DNA from: Anaerohalosphaeraceae bacterium
GTDB lineage: Bacteria > Planctomycetota > Phycisphaerae > Sedimentisphaerales > Anaerohalosphaeraceae
NCBI GenBank assembly: GCA_035378985.1
Contig: DAOSUR010000001.1
Span: forward strand, 434,001 to 498,000
Reading direction: 5' to 3'
Length of the DNA: 64,000 nt
A program made the position numbers and the translations under genes. How positions within the stretch are numbered: position 1 is the first letter of the stretch; every line of letters begins with the position of its first letter. This document shows, piece after piece, positions 17,216-25,549 of the stretch. Under the pieces are notes generated by a model that ran no database searches, had not been told where the DNA came from, and saw nothing but the letters and a program-made list of their open reading frames with translations.

Positions 17216-18190
17216 ATGCGAATTGTATTTTTCGGCTCATCGGAGTTCGGGCTTCCGTGTCTGGAGGCCGTCCTGCAAAGCCGGCATACCCTGGCAGGGA
17301 TTTTCACGCAGCCGGCCCGTCCGGCAGGACGTCATCGCCAGCCCAGGCCGACACCGGTCCGGCTCTGGTGTGAACAGAAAGGACTGGACTGCCGGGAAAG
17401 CGAGAACATCAACCATCCGGAATGGGCCGAGAAGGTCGCCGCCTGCAAGGGCGAGCTGCTTTTGGTCATCGCCTTCGGTCAGAAAATCAGCCGGCCGGTC
17501 ATCAACCTCTTTCCGTATGGGGCCATCAACGTTCACGCTTCGCTGCTTCCGAAATACCGCGGGGCCGCCCCGATTCACTGGGCCCTGATGAACGGCGAAA
17601 CGGAAACCGGCATCAGCATCATCACGCTGGCCGACCGGATGGATGCCGGCGACATCCTGGCGCAGGCCTCTCTGGCGATTGAACCGGAGGACAATGCCCA
17701 GACTCTTCACGACCGCCTGGCCGCCCTGGCAGTGCCGGTGCTGATGCAAACGCTGGACAACATCGAGGCCGGACGGGTTGTGCTGATCCCGCAGGATGAA
17801 TCCGCTGTCACGTATGCCCCGAAACTGAAGAAAGAGCACGGGTTTATCGACTGGAGCCGACCGGCGTCGGCGGTCGTCAATCAAATCCGGGCCCTGTGGC
17901 CCTGGCCGGGTGCGCAGGCGGTCTATGTTTCCGGCAAGACCGGCCGCTCCTGGCGGGTGATTATCCAGAAAGCCCGGGCGGTTCCGGCCAGCAATTCCAC
18001 CTATCAGCCCTGCGGAATGCTCAATGACAATCTGGATGTCTGGTGCGGACAGGACGCCGTGCGGATCGAGTGGATTAAGCCGGCCGGTTCCGATTTGATG
18101 CCGTTCAGCGCTTTTGTCAACGGACGGGCCTGCCAGCCGGGAGATTTATTCCTGCCGCTGGAAAAAGTTCTGAAGGGAGTTCTCGAATGA
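17216..18190 (+). CDS. fmt: Methionyl-tRNA formyltransferase
   Basis: Fmt formylates initiator Met-tRNA using 10-formyl-tetrahydrofolate. The 324-residue product opens with MRIVFFGSSEFGLPCLEA and has the folate-site signature SLLPKYRGAAPIHWAL with NVHAS just before it, then ISIITLADRMDAGDIL. The C-terminal OB-like domain begins near residue 205. A GAGGG ribosome site precedes the start. Its last codons overlap the rsmB start (ATGA), the common fmt-rsmB pairing. No def (peptide deformylase) gene is adjacent in this window. Confidence 0.96.
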   Translation: MRIVFFGSSEFGLPCLEAVLQSRHTLAGIFTQPARPAGRHRQPRPTPVRLWCEQKGLDCRESENINHPEWAEKVAACKGELLLVIAFGQKISRPVINLFPYGAINVHASLLPKYRGAAPIHWALMNGETETGISIITLADRMDAGDILAQASLAIEPEDNAQTLHDRLAALAVPVLMQTLDNIEAGRVVLIPQDESAVTYAPKLKKEHGFIDWSRPASAVVNQIRALWPWPGAQAVYVSGKTGRSWRVIIQKARAVPASNSTYQPCGMLNDNLDVWCGQDAVRIEWIKPAGSDLMPFSAFVNGRACQPGDLFLPLEKVLKGVLE

Positions 18191-19563
18191 AATCTTTTGG
18201 ATCCTCGAATCGCGGTTTGGCGGCAGAGATTCTGCTCAGCTGGGAAGAGGGACAGCACACCGCCTCTGAGTTGCTTGACCAAACTCTGCCGGATGCCGAA
18301 TCACGGGGCCAGGTGACGGATTTAGTGCTGGGGGTCCTGAGGAACCGGACGCTGCTGGATACGGTGCTGACGGCGGCGGCAGAGCTGAAGCCGTCTTTTG
18401 TGGAAAAAGACCTGATGACGCTGCTGCGGCTGGGGGCGTTTGAGCTGCTCTTCTGTCCGGATACGGCCGAGTATGCCATTGTGAACGAAACGGCCTCGCT
18501 GGCGGGCAAACAGGCCCGGCGGCGCGGTTTCATCAATGCGGTCCTTCGGCGCGTGCAGCGGCTGATTGAAAACCGCCGCTGTCCCCGGGAAGGCAGCGAC
18601 CTGCGTCGGTGGATTTCCGCCAAGGCCGGCACGGGATGTCTGCTGAAAGAACCGCTTCTGCCGGACCCGGACAGCCAAACCCTTGAGTACTACAGCACCG
18701 CCTTTTCGATTCCAAAATGGCTGGCGGAACGATGGCTGGCGGCCTATGGGGCGGACAATCTGCCGGCCATTTGTGCCGCTTCCAACCGGATTCCCGCTAT
18801 CATCCTGCAGCCGAATCTGCTGAAAACCACCGCCCCGCGTCTGGCGGAACTGCTCAAATCGGAGGCCGTCCACGCCGAACTGAACGCCGAACAGACGATG
18901 CTGCGCATTCATACGCATCGGTATCTGCCGGACTTATGGACATTTCAAAAAGGGTATTTCTTCATCCAGGACCCGACGGCAGCCAGGGCGGCCTCGATGC
19001 TGCCGGTCCAACCGGGGGCGGTTGTGCTGGATTTTTGCGCAGCCCCCGGCGGAAAAACCATTCAGCTGGCGATGAAAATGAAGAATCAGGGACGGATTCT
19101 GGCGGTGGATGCCGACAGCCGACGGCTCCAAAAGGTCGAAGAGAACTGTCGGCGGCTGGAAATCAGCTGTGTGCAATGTGTCCCGCCTGAACAAATCAAG
19201 GAGGCATTAGGAGCCAAAAACAAGGTCTCGGCCGTCCTGCTGGATGTGCCCTGTTCCAATACGGGGGTGATGGCCCGACGTGTGGAGGTGCGATGGCGGC
19301 TCAAGCCCGAGTCCATCCCTGAGATGGTTCAAACCCAGAAAGACCTGCTCGAACAGGCCGCCGGGTTTGTCCGCAAACACGGAACGCTGGTGTACTCAAC
19401 CTGTTCCATTCTGCCGGAGGAAAATCAGCAGGTCGTTCAGGACTTTCTGACGCGTCATCCGTCGTTTACGCTGGAGCAGGAAGAATTGACCCTGCCATCC
19501 TGCGGCTCGGAAAAAGATTTTGGACACGACGGCGGGTACGCTGCTTTTTTGCGGAAAACATAG
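18187..19563 (+). CDS. rsmB: 16S rRNA m5C967 methyltransferase
   Basis: RsmB (Sun) methylates C967 of 16S rRNA. The 458-residue product has an N-terminal NusB-like RNA-binding domain (about 8-140) and a C-terminal Rossmann methyltransferase domain. SAM motif DFCAAPGGKTIQLA, the DVPCSNTGV cysteine motif that releases product and the TCSILPEEN catalytic cysteine motif are all seen. The start overlaps the fmt stop by four bases, so translation is probably coupled. Confidence 0.93.
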   Translation: MKSFGSSNRGLAAEILLSWEEGQHTASELLDQTLPDAESRGQVTDLVLGVLRNRTLLDTVLTAAAELKPSFVEKDLMTLLRLGAFELLFCPDTAEYAIVNETASLAGKQARRRGFINAVLRRVQRLIENRRCPREGSDLRRWISAKAGTGCLLKEPLLPDPDSQTLEYYSTAFSIPKWLAERWLAAYGADNLPAICAASNRIPAIILQPNLLKTTAPRLAELLKSEAVHAELNAEQTMLRIHTHRYLPDLWTFQKGYFFIQDPTAARAASMLPVQPGAVVLDFCAAPGGKTIQLAMKMKNQGRILAVDADSRRLQKVEENCRRLEISCVQCVPPEQIKEALGAKNKVSAVLLDVPCSNTGVMARRVEVRWRLKPESIPEMVQTQKDLLEQAAGFVRKHGTLVYSTCSILPEENQQVVQDFLTRHPSFTLEQEELTLPSCGSEKDFGHDGGYAAFLRKT

Positions 19564-19599
19564 ACTCTTCGGTCTTTCGGTGAAAAGAAGCGATTTCCT

Positions 19600-20085
19600 A
19601 TGCGTTGCTATCTGGACATTGAAACAACGGGGCTGAGCCCTAAAAATGCGGAGATTACGGTCGTCGGGCTGGCGCTGGAACGGGGGCCGATGCTCGAAGT
19701 CGTCCAGCTGGTCAGTCCGGGGATTGAGGAGCGGTCCATACGAGCCGCCCTGGAGGGCGTGAAGACCATTTACACCTACAACGGGCACCGGTTTGACCTG
19801 CCGTTTCTGCGCAAACGCCTGGGCATCCATCTGGAAAAATCCTTTGTTCACTGCGACCTGATGTTTTCCTGCTGGCAGCAGGAACTCAAAGGCGGACTGA
19901 AACGAGTCGAGCAAAAACTGGATATCCGCCGCCGGCTCAAAGACATCAACGGCTGGATGGCAGTGCAGTTATGGCGGGACTATGTGGAAAACGGCGATAC
20001 CGAGGCCCTGCAGACCCTGCTCGACTACAATCAGGAAGATGTCGTAAATCTGCACGCTTTGCGGATCCGGCTAAACGTTCCTTAA
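19600..20085 (+). CDS. YprB-like RNase H-fold exonuclease domain protein
   Basis: The 161-residue product has the DEDD-type exonuclease pattern: YLDIETTGLSP (Exo I), YNGHRFDLPFL (Exo II), a DLMF aspartate segment and YNQEDVVNLHAL (Exo III). This is the RNase_H_2 (PF13482) arrangement seen in Bacillus YprB. It likely acts on nucleic acid 3' ends, but the substrate is unknown. The protein is a lone domain without the TPR region found in YprB. It follows rsmB by 36 bases. Confidence 0.75.
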   Translation: MRCYLDIETTGLSPKNAEITVVGLALERGPMLEVVQLVSPGIEERSIRAALEGVKTIYTYNGHRFDLPFLRKRLGIHLEKSFVHCDLMFSCWQQELKGGLKRVEQKLDIRRRLKDINGWMAVQLWRDYVENGDTEALQTLLDYNQEDVVNLHALRIRLNVP

Positions 20086-20113
20086 AAAGAAGGAAAAAGA
20101 AAGGAGTTCTTTT

Positions 20114-20659
20114 ATGAAACGGTATCTCTTCTCGACAGTTATCCTGCTGACCCTTTCGGCAGGATGCACTACCGTCCCGGAAAAGAAAGAAACACGGGAT
20201 GTTCTCAGCGCGGAGGTACGGGAGGCAATTGCGTTGTTCAAATCCGCCGACCCGAGCATCCAGTCCTTTTTTGACAATGCCTACGGATATGCGGTGTTTC
20301 CGCGTGTAACCAAAGGAGCATTCTGGGTCGGCGGGGCCTACGGGCGCGGCGAGGTCTTTGAACGCGGACGCAAAATCGGTTATGCCAGTCTGTCGCAGGC
20401 CACGCTGGGCTTTTCATTCGGAGGAGAATTCTTCCGCGAAATCGTCTTCTTCCGCCAGAAACAGGACCTGGACCGCTTCCGCTCGGGCGAGTTTGCCTTT
20501 TCGGCACAGGCCACCGCTACCGCTGTAACAGTCGGTGCGGCCGCCAAGTCGGACTACAAAGACGGAATGGCGGTCTTCATTATGGCCGACCGCGGCCTGA
20601 TGGTGGACGCCTCCGTCGGGGGACAGAAGTTTAAGTTTGTCGAAGGTGTGATGAAATAG
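20114..20659 (+). CDS. SYLF/YSC84-domain lipoprotein
   Basis: The 181-residue product has a lipoprotein signal with lipobox LSAGC and then a SYLF (Ysc84/DUF500) domain: AYGYAVFPRVTKGAFWVGGAYGRG, then SLGFSFG-type strands and a C-terminal DRGLMVDASVGGQKFKF segment. Eukaryotic SYLF proteins bind phosphoinositides; bacterial ones are envelope lipoproteins of poorly known role. A GGAG site precedes the start. It stands between an exonuclease gene and a GH51 gene without an evident functional link. Confidence 0.85.
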   Translation: MKRYLFSTVILLTLSAGCTTVPEKKETRDVLSAEVREAIALFKSADPSIQSFFDNAYGYAVFPRVTKGAFWVGGAYGRGEVFERGRKIGYASLSQATLGFSFGGEFFREIVFFRQKQDLDRFRSGEFAFSAQATATAVTVGAAAKSDYKDGMAVFIMADRGLMVDASVGGQKFKFVEGVMK

Positions 20660-20711
20660 GTCGATTAAAACGGCATCGTCAACTGGAAAACAATTTGAGA
20701 AAGGGACAAAA

Positions 20712-22280
20712 ATGAAGGAAAGCAAGACACACAGCAGGATAGGAAAACCGGGGATTCTTCTGATGGTCGGGCTGCTGTCGGCGGCGGCCTGGCCGGCCCA
20801 GCTGACCATTCGAGCCGACCAGCCCAAAGATACAATCGCACCAGAAATCTACGGGCACTTTTCCGAGCATCTGGGCCGATGCATCTACGACGGCATCTGG
20901 GTCGGAGAGGATTCGCCGATTCCCAACATTCGCGGCATCCGCACGGATGTGCTGGAGGCCCTGAAGGCACTGAATATTCCCGTCCTGCGCTGGCCGGGCG
21001 GATGCTTTGCCGACGAGTACCATTGGAAAGAAGGCATTGGTCCGCGGGACAAACGCCCGAAAATGGTCAACACCCACTGGGGCATGGTCACGGAAACCAA
21101 CGCCTTCGGCACCCACGAATTTCTGGACTTGTGCGAACTGCTGGGCTGCCAGGCTTATGTCGCGGGCAATGTCGGTTCGGGCACCGTCGAAGAAATGCAG
21201 GACTGGGTGGAATACATGACCTTTGACGGCGACAGCGAGATGGCCAATCTGCGGCGGGCCAACGGCCGCGAAAAACCCTGGAAGGTCAAATACTTCGGCA
21301 TCGGCAATGAAAACTGGGGCTGCGGCGGCAATATGACACCGGAATACTACAGCGACCTGTTCAAACGGTATGCAACATACGTCCGCAACTACTCCGGCAA
21401 TCAGATTGTTAAAATCGCCTGCGGCCCGGGCGGCATCGACTACAACTGGACGGAAGTCGTGATGAAAAACTGCCACCGCCATATGGACGCCCTGGCTCAG
21501 CATTACTATGTCCGCGGCACGGGAACCTGGGGACATAACGAAAAAGGCAGCGCCACGCAGTTTGATGAAAAAGAGTGGTTTGCCCTGATGAAAAATACCC
21601 TCGAGGTGGACGAGGTGATACGCAACGTCAAGGAGATTATGGACAAATACGACCCGCGGAAGCGTGTGGCCCTGTTCGTGGATGAGTGGGGCACGTGGTG
21701 GGATGCCGAGCCCGGCACCAATCCCGGTTTTCTTTACCAGCAGAATACCCTGCGCGACGCCCTCTCGGCGGGCATCTTTTTGAATATCTTCAACCGCCAT
21801 TGTGACCGTGTTCGAATGGCCAACATCGCCCAAACCGTCAACGTTCTGCAGGCGATGATTTTGACGGAAGGCAACAAGATGGTCCTGACGCCGACCTACC
21901 ATGTCTTTGAAATGTACAAGGTCCATCAAGGCGGACAGCTGCTGCCGACAGAGCTGGCCTGTGAGAATTACGATTTCAACAATCAAAAACTTCCGGCCCT
22001 CCACGTATCCGCCTCCAAAGGAAGGGACGGTGCTGTGTACGTCTCCATCTGCAACCTGAATCCGAACAAACCGGCCGAGCTGAACTGCAATGTCGAAGGG
22101 TTCAAAATCGGCTCGGTCACCGGCCGGGTTCTGACGGCCGAGACAATGCAGGCCCATAACACCTTCGAAAAGCCGAACACCGTCAAACCCGCCCCGCTGG
22201 ACGGCATTCAGGTCAAGAACGGCAAAATCTCCGTATCTCTTCCTGCCCGCTCCGTGAGTGTGCTGAAAATCGTCCAATAA
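20712..22280 (+). CDS. Secreted alpha-L-arabinofuranosidase, GH51
   Basis: GH51 enzymes release terminal arabinofuranose from arabinan or arabinoxylan with retention. The 522-residue product has an N-terminal hydrophobic signal (about 12-29), then the catalytic barrel with VLRWPGGCFADEYHW, the acid/base glutamate in GIGNENWG (E200) and the nucleophile in FVDEWGTWW (E325), followed by a C-terminal beta domain. Length is typical for the family, which is often cytoplasmic; the signal suggests export here. It is followed at once by a strong terminator. It is one of three GH51 genes in the window and lies far from the other two. Confidence 0.9.
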   Translation: MKESKTHSRIGKPGILLMVGLLSAAAWPAQLTIRADQPKDTIAPEIYGHFSEHLGRCIYDGIWVGEDSPIPNIRGIRTDVLEALKALNIPVLRWPGGCFADEYHWKEGIGPRDKRPKMVNTHWGMVTETNAFGTHEFLDLCELLGCQAYVAGNVGSGTVEEMQDWVEYMTFDGDSEMANLRRANGREKPWKVKYFGIGNENWGCGGNMTPEYYSDLFKRYATYVRNYSGNQIVKIACGPGGIDYNWTEVVMKNCHRHMDALAQHYYVRGTGTWGHNEKGSATQFDEKEWFALMKNTLEVDEVIRNVKEIMDKYDPRKRVALFVDEWGTWWDAEPGTNPGFLYQQNTLRDALSAGIFLNIFNRHCDRVRMANIAQTVNVLQAMILTEGNKMVLTPTYHVFEMYKVHQGGQLLPTELACENYDFNNQKLPALHVSASKGRDGAVYVSICNLNPNKPAELNCNVEGFKIGSVTGRVLTAETMQAHNTFEKPNTVKPAPLDGIQVKNGKISVSLPARSVSVLKIVQ

Positions 22281-22292
22281 GAAACCTGCCGC

Positions 22293-22329
22293 AAAAAAAC
22301 CGCCGGCCTGAAAAACCGGCGGTTTTTTT
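22293..22329 (+). terminator. Rho-independent terminator after GH51
   Basis: An 8-base stem (ACCGCCGG at 22299-22306, CCGGCGGT at 22316-22323) with a 9-base loop is followed by a run of T and preceded by a run of A, so it may work in both directions. Confidence 0.85.
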
Positions 22330-22381
22330 ATTCCTTCATCGTCATAGGCAAAACAAATCTTTGCGGCAATTTCTTATTCTC

Positions 22382-22395
22382 ATTTTTCGAAAAAT
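22382..22395. repeat. 14-base perfect palindrome upstream of the PHP gene
   Basis: ATTTTTCGAAAAAT lies about 50 bases before the PHP-domain start at 22446 in a short A/T-rich gap after the terminator. It could be an operator or chance in an A/T-rich promoter region. Confidence 0.35.
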
Positions 22396-22445
22396 ATGGT
22401 TAACTATGTCCGCAGAAAATGGGTGTTGAAACCACGGAAAAAGAA

Positions 22446-23225
22446 ATGAAAATTGACTACGATTTTCACATTCATACGGAATATTGCGGGCACGCCCCGA
22501 CGATGACGATTGAAGCCATCTGCCGACGGGCGGATGAGGCGGGATTGAGAATGATTGCCATTACAGACCATACGACTCACCCGGACAAAAAGGCCCCTGT
22601 GGAACAGATTCGCCGTCTGGTTGAACAGTTCCGCCCCCGCTGCCAAGTCATCATCGGAGCCGAAATCGACGTGGACGGACAGCGGGATGACGGCCGGCTG
22701 ATGGTTGAGGACTTCTCAGGTCTGGATTATGTAATTGCCGGCTTTCATTATGTTCCTACCAAAGGCCACTACCCTTGGAAACCTGAACAGCGGGGACTGG
22801 ATGAAGAAACGTTCCTGAGAGTCTGGGAAAAAACCCTGCTGGGCATCGTCTCGAATCCGGCAATTGATACCTTGGCACACCCGGGACGTCTGCTGGCCTC
22901 CTGCATGCATCTGGATGTCTATGCGGAACGAGCCCTGGAGGTTTTTAAGAAAGCGGCGGCCCTATCGGCCCGGAACGAGATTGCCTGGGAAATCAATGAG
23001 CTGACCGGCTCCCGGCTGGCTCATAACGGACTTTGGTTCTGGATTCGCCTGTACCGGATAGCCCTGGAAGCCGGGGTTCGACTGATTTACGGCTCGGACT
23101 CCCATGAACCGGAGTCAATCGGGACCTGTATCTACACAAAAGAGATTTTGCGGCATCTGCCGAGTGATGCGTTGTCGAAGCCGGAGGACCTTCCGGCGGC
23201 GAAGCGATGGAAAAATCCAATCTGA
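22446..23225 (+). CDS. PHP-domain metal-dependent hydrolase
   Basis: The 259-residue product shows the PHP metal-site motifs in order: DFHIHTEYCGHAP, ITDHTTH, GAEIDV, a central FHYVP, LAHPGR and GSDSHEP. PHP domains act as phosphoesterases, for example histidinol phosphatase (HisK), or as polymerase proofreading domains. The sequence alone does not fix the substrate; no his genes are adjacent. I chose the ATG at 22446 because it places the HxH strand six residues from the start and has a GGAAA purine stretch upstream; an ATG at 22419 in frame is possible. The end overlaps aroK by 19 bases. Confidence 0.8.
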   Translation: MKIDYDFHIHTEYCGHAPTMTIEAICRRADEAGLRMIAITDHTTHPDKKAPVEQIRRLVEQFRPRCQVIIGAEIDVDGQRDDGRLMVEDFSGLDYVIAGFHYVPTKGHYPWKPEQRGLDEETFLRVWEKTLLGIVSNPAIDTLAHPGRLLASCMHLDVYAERALEVFKKAAALSARNEIAWEINELTGSRLAHNGLWFWIRLYRIALEAGVRLIYGSDSHEPESIGTCIYTKEILRHLPSDALSKPEDLPAAKRWKNPI

Positions 23226-23734
23226 TTCTCATTGGAATGCCCGGAGCGGGCAAGAGCACCCTGGGGGTCCTTCTGGCCAAGGCCCTGCGAAGGGACTTTC
23301 TGGATACGGATGTTGCCCTTCAGAGCCGTCAAGGCAAGACGCTTCGGGAACTGATTGCCCAACGGGGGCTGGAGGGTTTCTGCAAACTGGAGGAGGAATA
23401 CCTCACCCAACTGGATGTTCATCATACAGTCATCGCCACCGGCGGCAGTGCGGTTTACTATGAATCGGCAATGAAGCATCTGAAGCAGAACGGGTATGCC
23501 CTATACCTGCAGGTGCCGCTGGAAACGCTTCAGAAGCGGCTGGCAGATATGTCGGCTCGAGGGGTTGTCATCGAACCGGGCCAGACGCTGCAGACGCTCT
23601 ACGAAAAGCGGACGCCTTTATATGAAAAACACGCCGACCTGACCATTCCGCTGACGGGGCTGACTCACGAACAGGCCCTGCAGCGAATCCTGCAGCATCT
23701 TTCGTGCTTTTTTGATATCCGGCCGGTCGGCTGA
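23207..23734 (+). CDS. aroK: Shikimate kinase
   Basis: AroK phosphorylates shikimate at O3 with ATP in aromatic amino acid synthesis. The 175-residue product has Walker A in GMPGAGKST, the shikimate-binding DTD in LDTDVAL, the RELIAQRGLEGFCKLEEEYL segment and ATGGSAVYY. Normal family length. The start overlaps the end of the PHP gene, suggesting coupled translation. The usual aroB partner is not next to it. Confidence 0.9.
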   Translation: MEKSNLILIGMPGAGKSTLGVLLAKALRRDFLDTDVALQSRQGKTLRELIAQRGLEGFCKLEEEYLTQLDVHHTVIATGGSAVYYESAMKHLKQNGYALYLQVPLETLQKRLADMSARGVVIEPGQTLQTLYEKRTPLYEKHADLTIPLTGLTHEQALQRILQHLSCFFDIRPVG

Positions 23735-23783
23735 CGCCTCGCCTTTTCTGACGAAATCCTTTTCCTGAAAAGTTTCTGCGCAG

Positions 23784-25145
23784 CTAATTGCGGAGCGAGT
23801 GGATGGGGGCGGGCATCCGTCCGCGGCGGAGAACAAAGGCCCTCGAGGCGCGCCGGCTGACAGGCATAACAGGTGCAGAGCCCAGCAATCCCCCGAAATG
23901 AACCATCTGGCCCGGCTTCTTGCCCGGGACGGGGATGACCCGCACACTGGTGGTTTTGTTGTTGATAATGCCGATAGACAATTCGTCGGCAATCAGGGCA
24001 CTGAGGACATCGGGCGGCGTGCTGCCGGGGACGGCGAACATATCCATCCCGACGGAGCAGACGCTGGTGAGGGCCTCCAGTTTCTCGAGCGTCAAAGCCC
24101 CCTGCCGCACGGCCCGAATCATTCCGGCATCCTCGCTGACGGGAATGAAGGTACCGGAAAGGCCGCCGACGTGCCCGGAGGCCATCGAGCCGCCTTTCTT
24201 GACAGCATCAATCAGCAAAGCCAGAGCGGCGGTGGTACCGGGACGGCCCATTCGGCTTACGCCCATGGCCTCGATGATTTCCGCCACGGAATCCCCGGCC
24301 CGCGGAGTGGCGGCCAGCGAAATATCCACAATGCCGAATTCAACCCCGAGCATCTGGGCAACTTCACGCCCGATGAGCTCGCCGGCACGGGTAATCTTAA
24401 AGACGGTGCGTTTGATGACTTCGGACAGTTCCGTTAAATCACAGTCCGGATTCTGCTCGACGACGGCTTTGACAACGCCCGGGCCGCTGATGCCGACATT
24501 GAGGGCAAAATCCGGCTCGCCCGCCCCGTGGTGGGCGCCGGCCATAAAGGGGTTGTCATCGGGCACGTTGGCAAAGACGGCTACCTTGGCGCAGCCGATG
24601 CCGTTTTTGCTGCGGAAGGCCAGCTCTTTGAGGATATGGCCGAAGCGTTCGACGGCGGTCATGTTCAACCCGGCGCGGGTAGAGCCCATGTTAAAGTAGG
24701 AGCAGACCCGATGCGTCTGAGAAAGAGCAACGGGCAGGGCCTGCATCAGATTCTCGGCAGAGGCGGTAAGGCCTTTCTGCACGTGGGCACCGAAGCCGCC
24801 GATGAAGTCGATATCGCCGGCGGCGGCGGAGCGGTCGAGCATCCGGGCGACAGCCACGGCAACGGTTTTGGTTTTGGGCAGCGGCTCCAGAAGGATCGAA
24901 ACGGGTGTGACGGCAATGCGGCGGTTGATAATAGGGATGCCGTACTTGGCCTGCATTTTGTCGGCAGCAGCGTTGAGACCCTTGCCCATCTGCTCAATAC
25001 GCTGGCCGGCTCGACCGCAGAAATGGTCCAGGTCGCGGTCCATACAGTCTTTGAGATTGATGCCCAGCGTGAGTGTGCGGATGTCAAAGTTCTGCCGGAG
25101 CGTCATATTGACGGTTTCAAAGATTTCTTCCACAGTAATCGACAT
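23784..25145 (-). CDS. UPF0210 (DUF711) family protein
   Basis: The 453-residue product matches the UPF0210/PFL-family layout: MSITVEEIFETV at the start, RIAVTPVSILLEP, FIGGFGAHVQKG, FNMGSTRAGLNM, a GAGEPDFALNVGISGPGVV stretch and MDMFAVPG near the end. Biochemical function is not established for the family as far as I know. Many bacteria encode it directly after a small ACT-domain protein (UPF0237); no such gene is upstream here. It is convergent with aroK. Confidence 0.88.
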   Translation of the reverse strand: MSITVEEIFETVNMTLRQNFDIRTLTLGINLKDCMDRDLDHFCGRAGQRIEQMGKGLNAAADKMQAKYGIPIINRRIAVTPVSILLEPLPKTKTVAVAVARMLDRSAAAGDIDFIGGFGAHVQKGLTASAENLMQALPVALSQTHRVCSYFNMGSTRAGLNMTAVERFGHILKELAFRSKNGIGCAKVAVFANVPDDNPFMAGAHHGAGEPDFALNVGISGPGVVKAVVEQNPDCDLTELSEVIKRTVFKITRAGELIGREVAQMLGVEFGIVDISLAATPRAGDSVAEIIEAMGVSRMGRPGTTAALALLIDAVKKGGSMASGHVGGLSGTFIPVSEDAGMIRAVRQGALTLEKLEALTSVCSVGMDMFAVPGSTPPDVLSALIADELSIGIINNKTTSVRVIPVPGKKPGQMVHFGGLLGSAPVMPVSRRASRAFVLRRGRMPAPIHSLRN

Positions 25146-25266
25146 AGCCGGTCCTCATTGTTTAAGATTCCGCCCGAGGCGGTCCGTGTTTGACGTGGAA
25201 GTACTGTACCAATTCGGCGGACAATGTGCAAAAAAAAGTCGAAAAGCAAAAAGGCAGTCTTTTAAC

Positions 25267-25300
25267 CACAGATTCCACAGATTTTTACACTACACAGATT
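25267..25300. repeat. Three copies of the octamer CACAGATT
   Basis: Copies lie at 25267-25274, 25276-25283 and 25293-25300 within a phrase that begins TTAACCACAG. Similar CACAGATT clusters occur between genes in many bacterial genomes as short dispersed repeats; that is from memory and was not searched. Confidence 0.6.
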
Positions 25301-25360
25301 GGAGAATAAAGACCAGCAAACTTTCGGAGAGCGGAAATGGCAAAAACGGCTTGTCAGACG

Positions 25361-25493
25361 GTACCGCCTCGGTACAATATCTACAAACAGAATGGCTTAA
25401 ACGGCTGCTTTGAGAAGATGTGAACCAGAGGGTAACCCCGGCTTGGTCCACAGCGTCGCCGGGCGGAACAGCCAAGAAGCCGGCTGCTTTTTC
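25361..25493 (+). promoter_or_regulatory. Possible structured leader of the beta-helix gene
   Basis: A 6-base hairpin with a 3-base loop (GTACCG 25361-25366, CGGTAC 25370-25375) is followed by a second stem (CCCGGC 25437-25442, GCCGGG 25458-25463). The bases 25442-25446 (CTTGG) can instead pair with 25472-25476 (CCAAG), so two folds compete. The segment ends in a GGCTGCTTTTTC run. No known riboswitch consensus was recognised. Confidence 0.3.
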
Positions 25494-25549
25494 AGAAAGA
25501 CTTGTATCAATTTCAGACGGCAAAGCAGAAGGAAAGGAGGTTTGAATTT

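Larger units (their letters stand above)
25146..25549. other. Non-coding region before the beta-helix gene
   Basis: This 404-base gap holds three CACAGATT repeats near its left end, several short inverted repeats in its middle and a strong ribosome site AAAGGAGG at its right end. I found no convincing reading frame or tRNA in it. Confidence 0.6.

Noticed and set aside
20679..22277. 532-residue minus-strand frame across the GH51 gene
   Set aside because: The GH51 gene shows catalytic glutamates in the plus frame; this is a codon-bias shadow.
25361..25493. Cyclic-di-GMP type riboswitch
   Set aside because: I compared the leader with the conserved bases of the GEMM motif from memory and did not find the needed core, so it is only listed as an unassigned leader.
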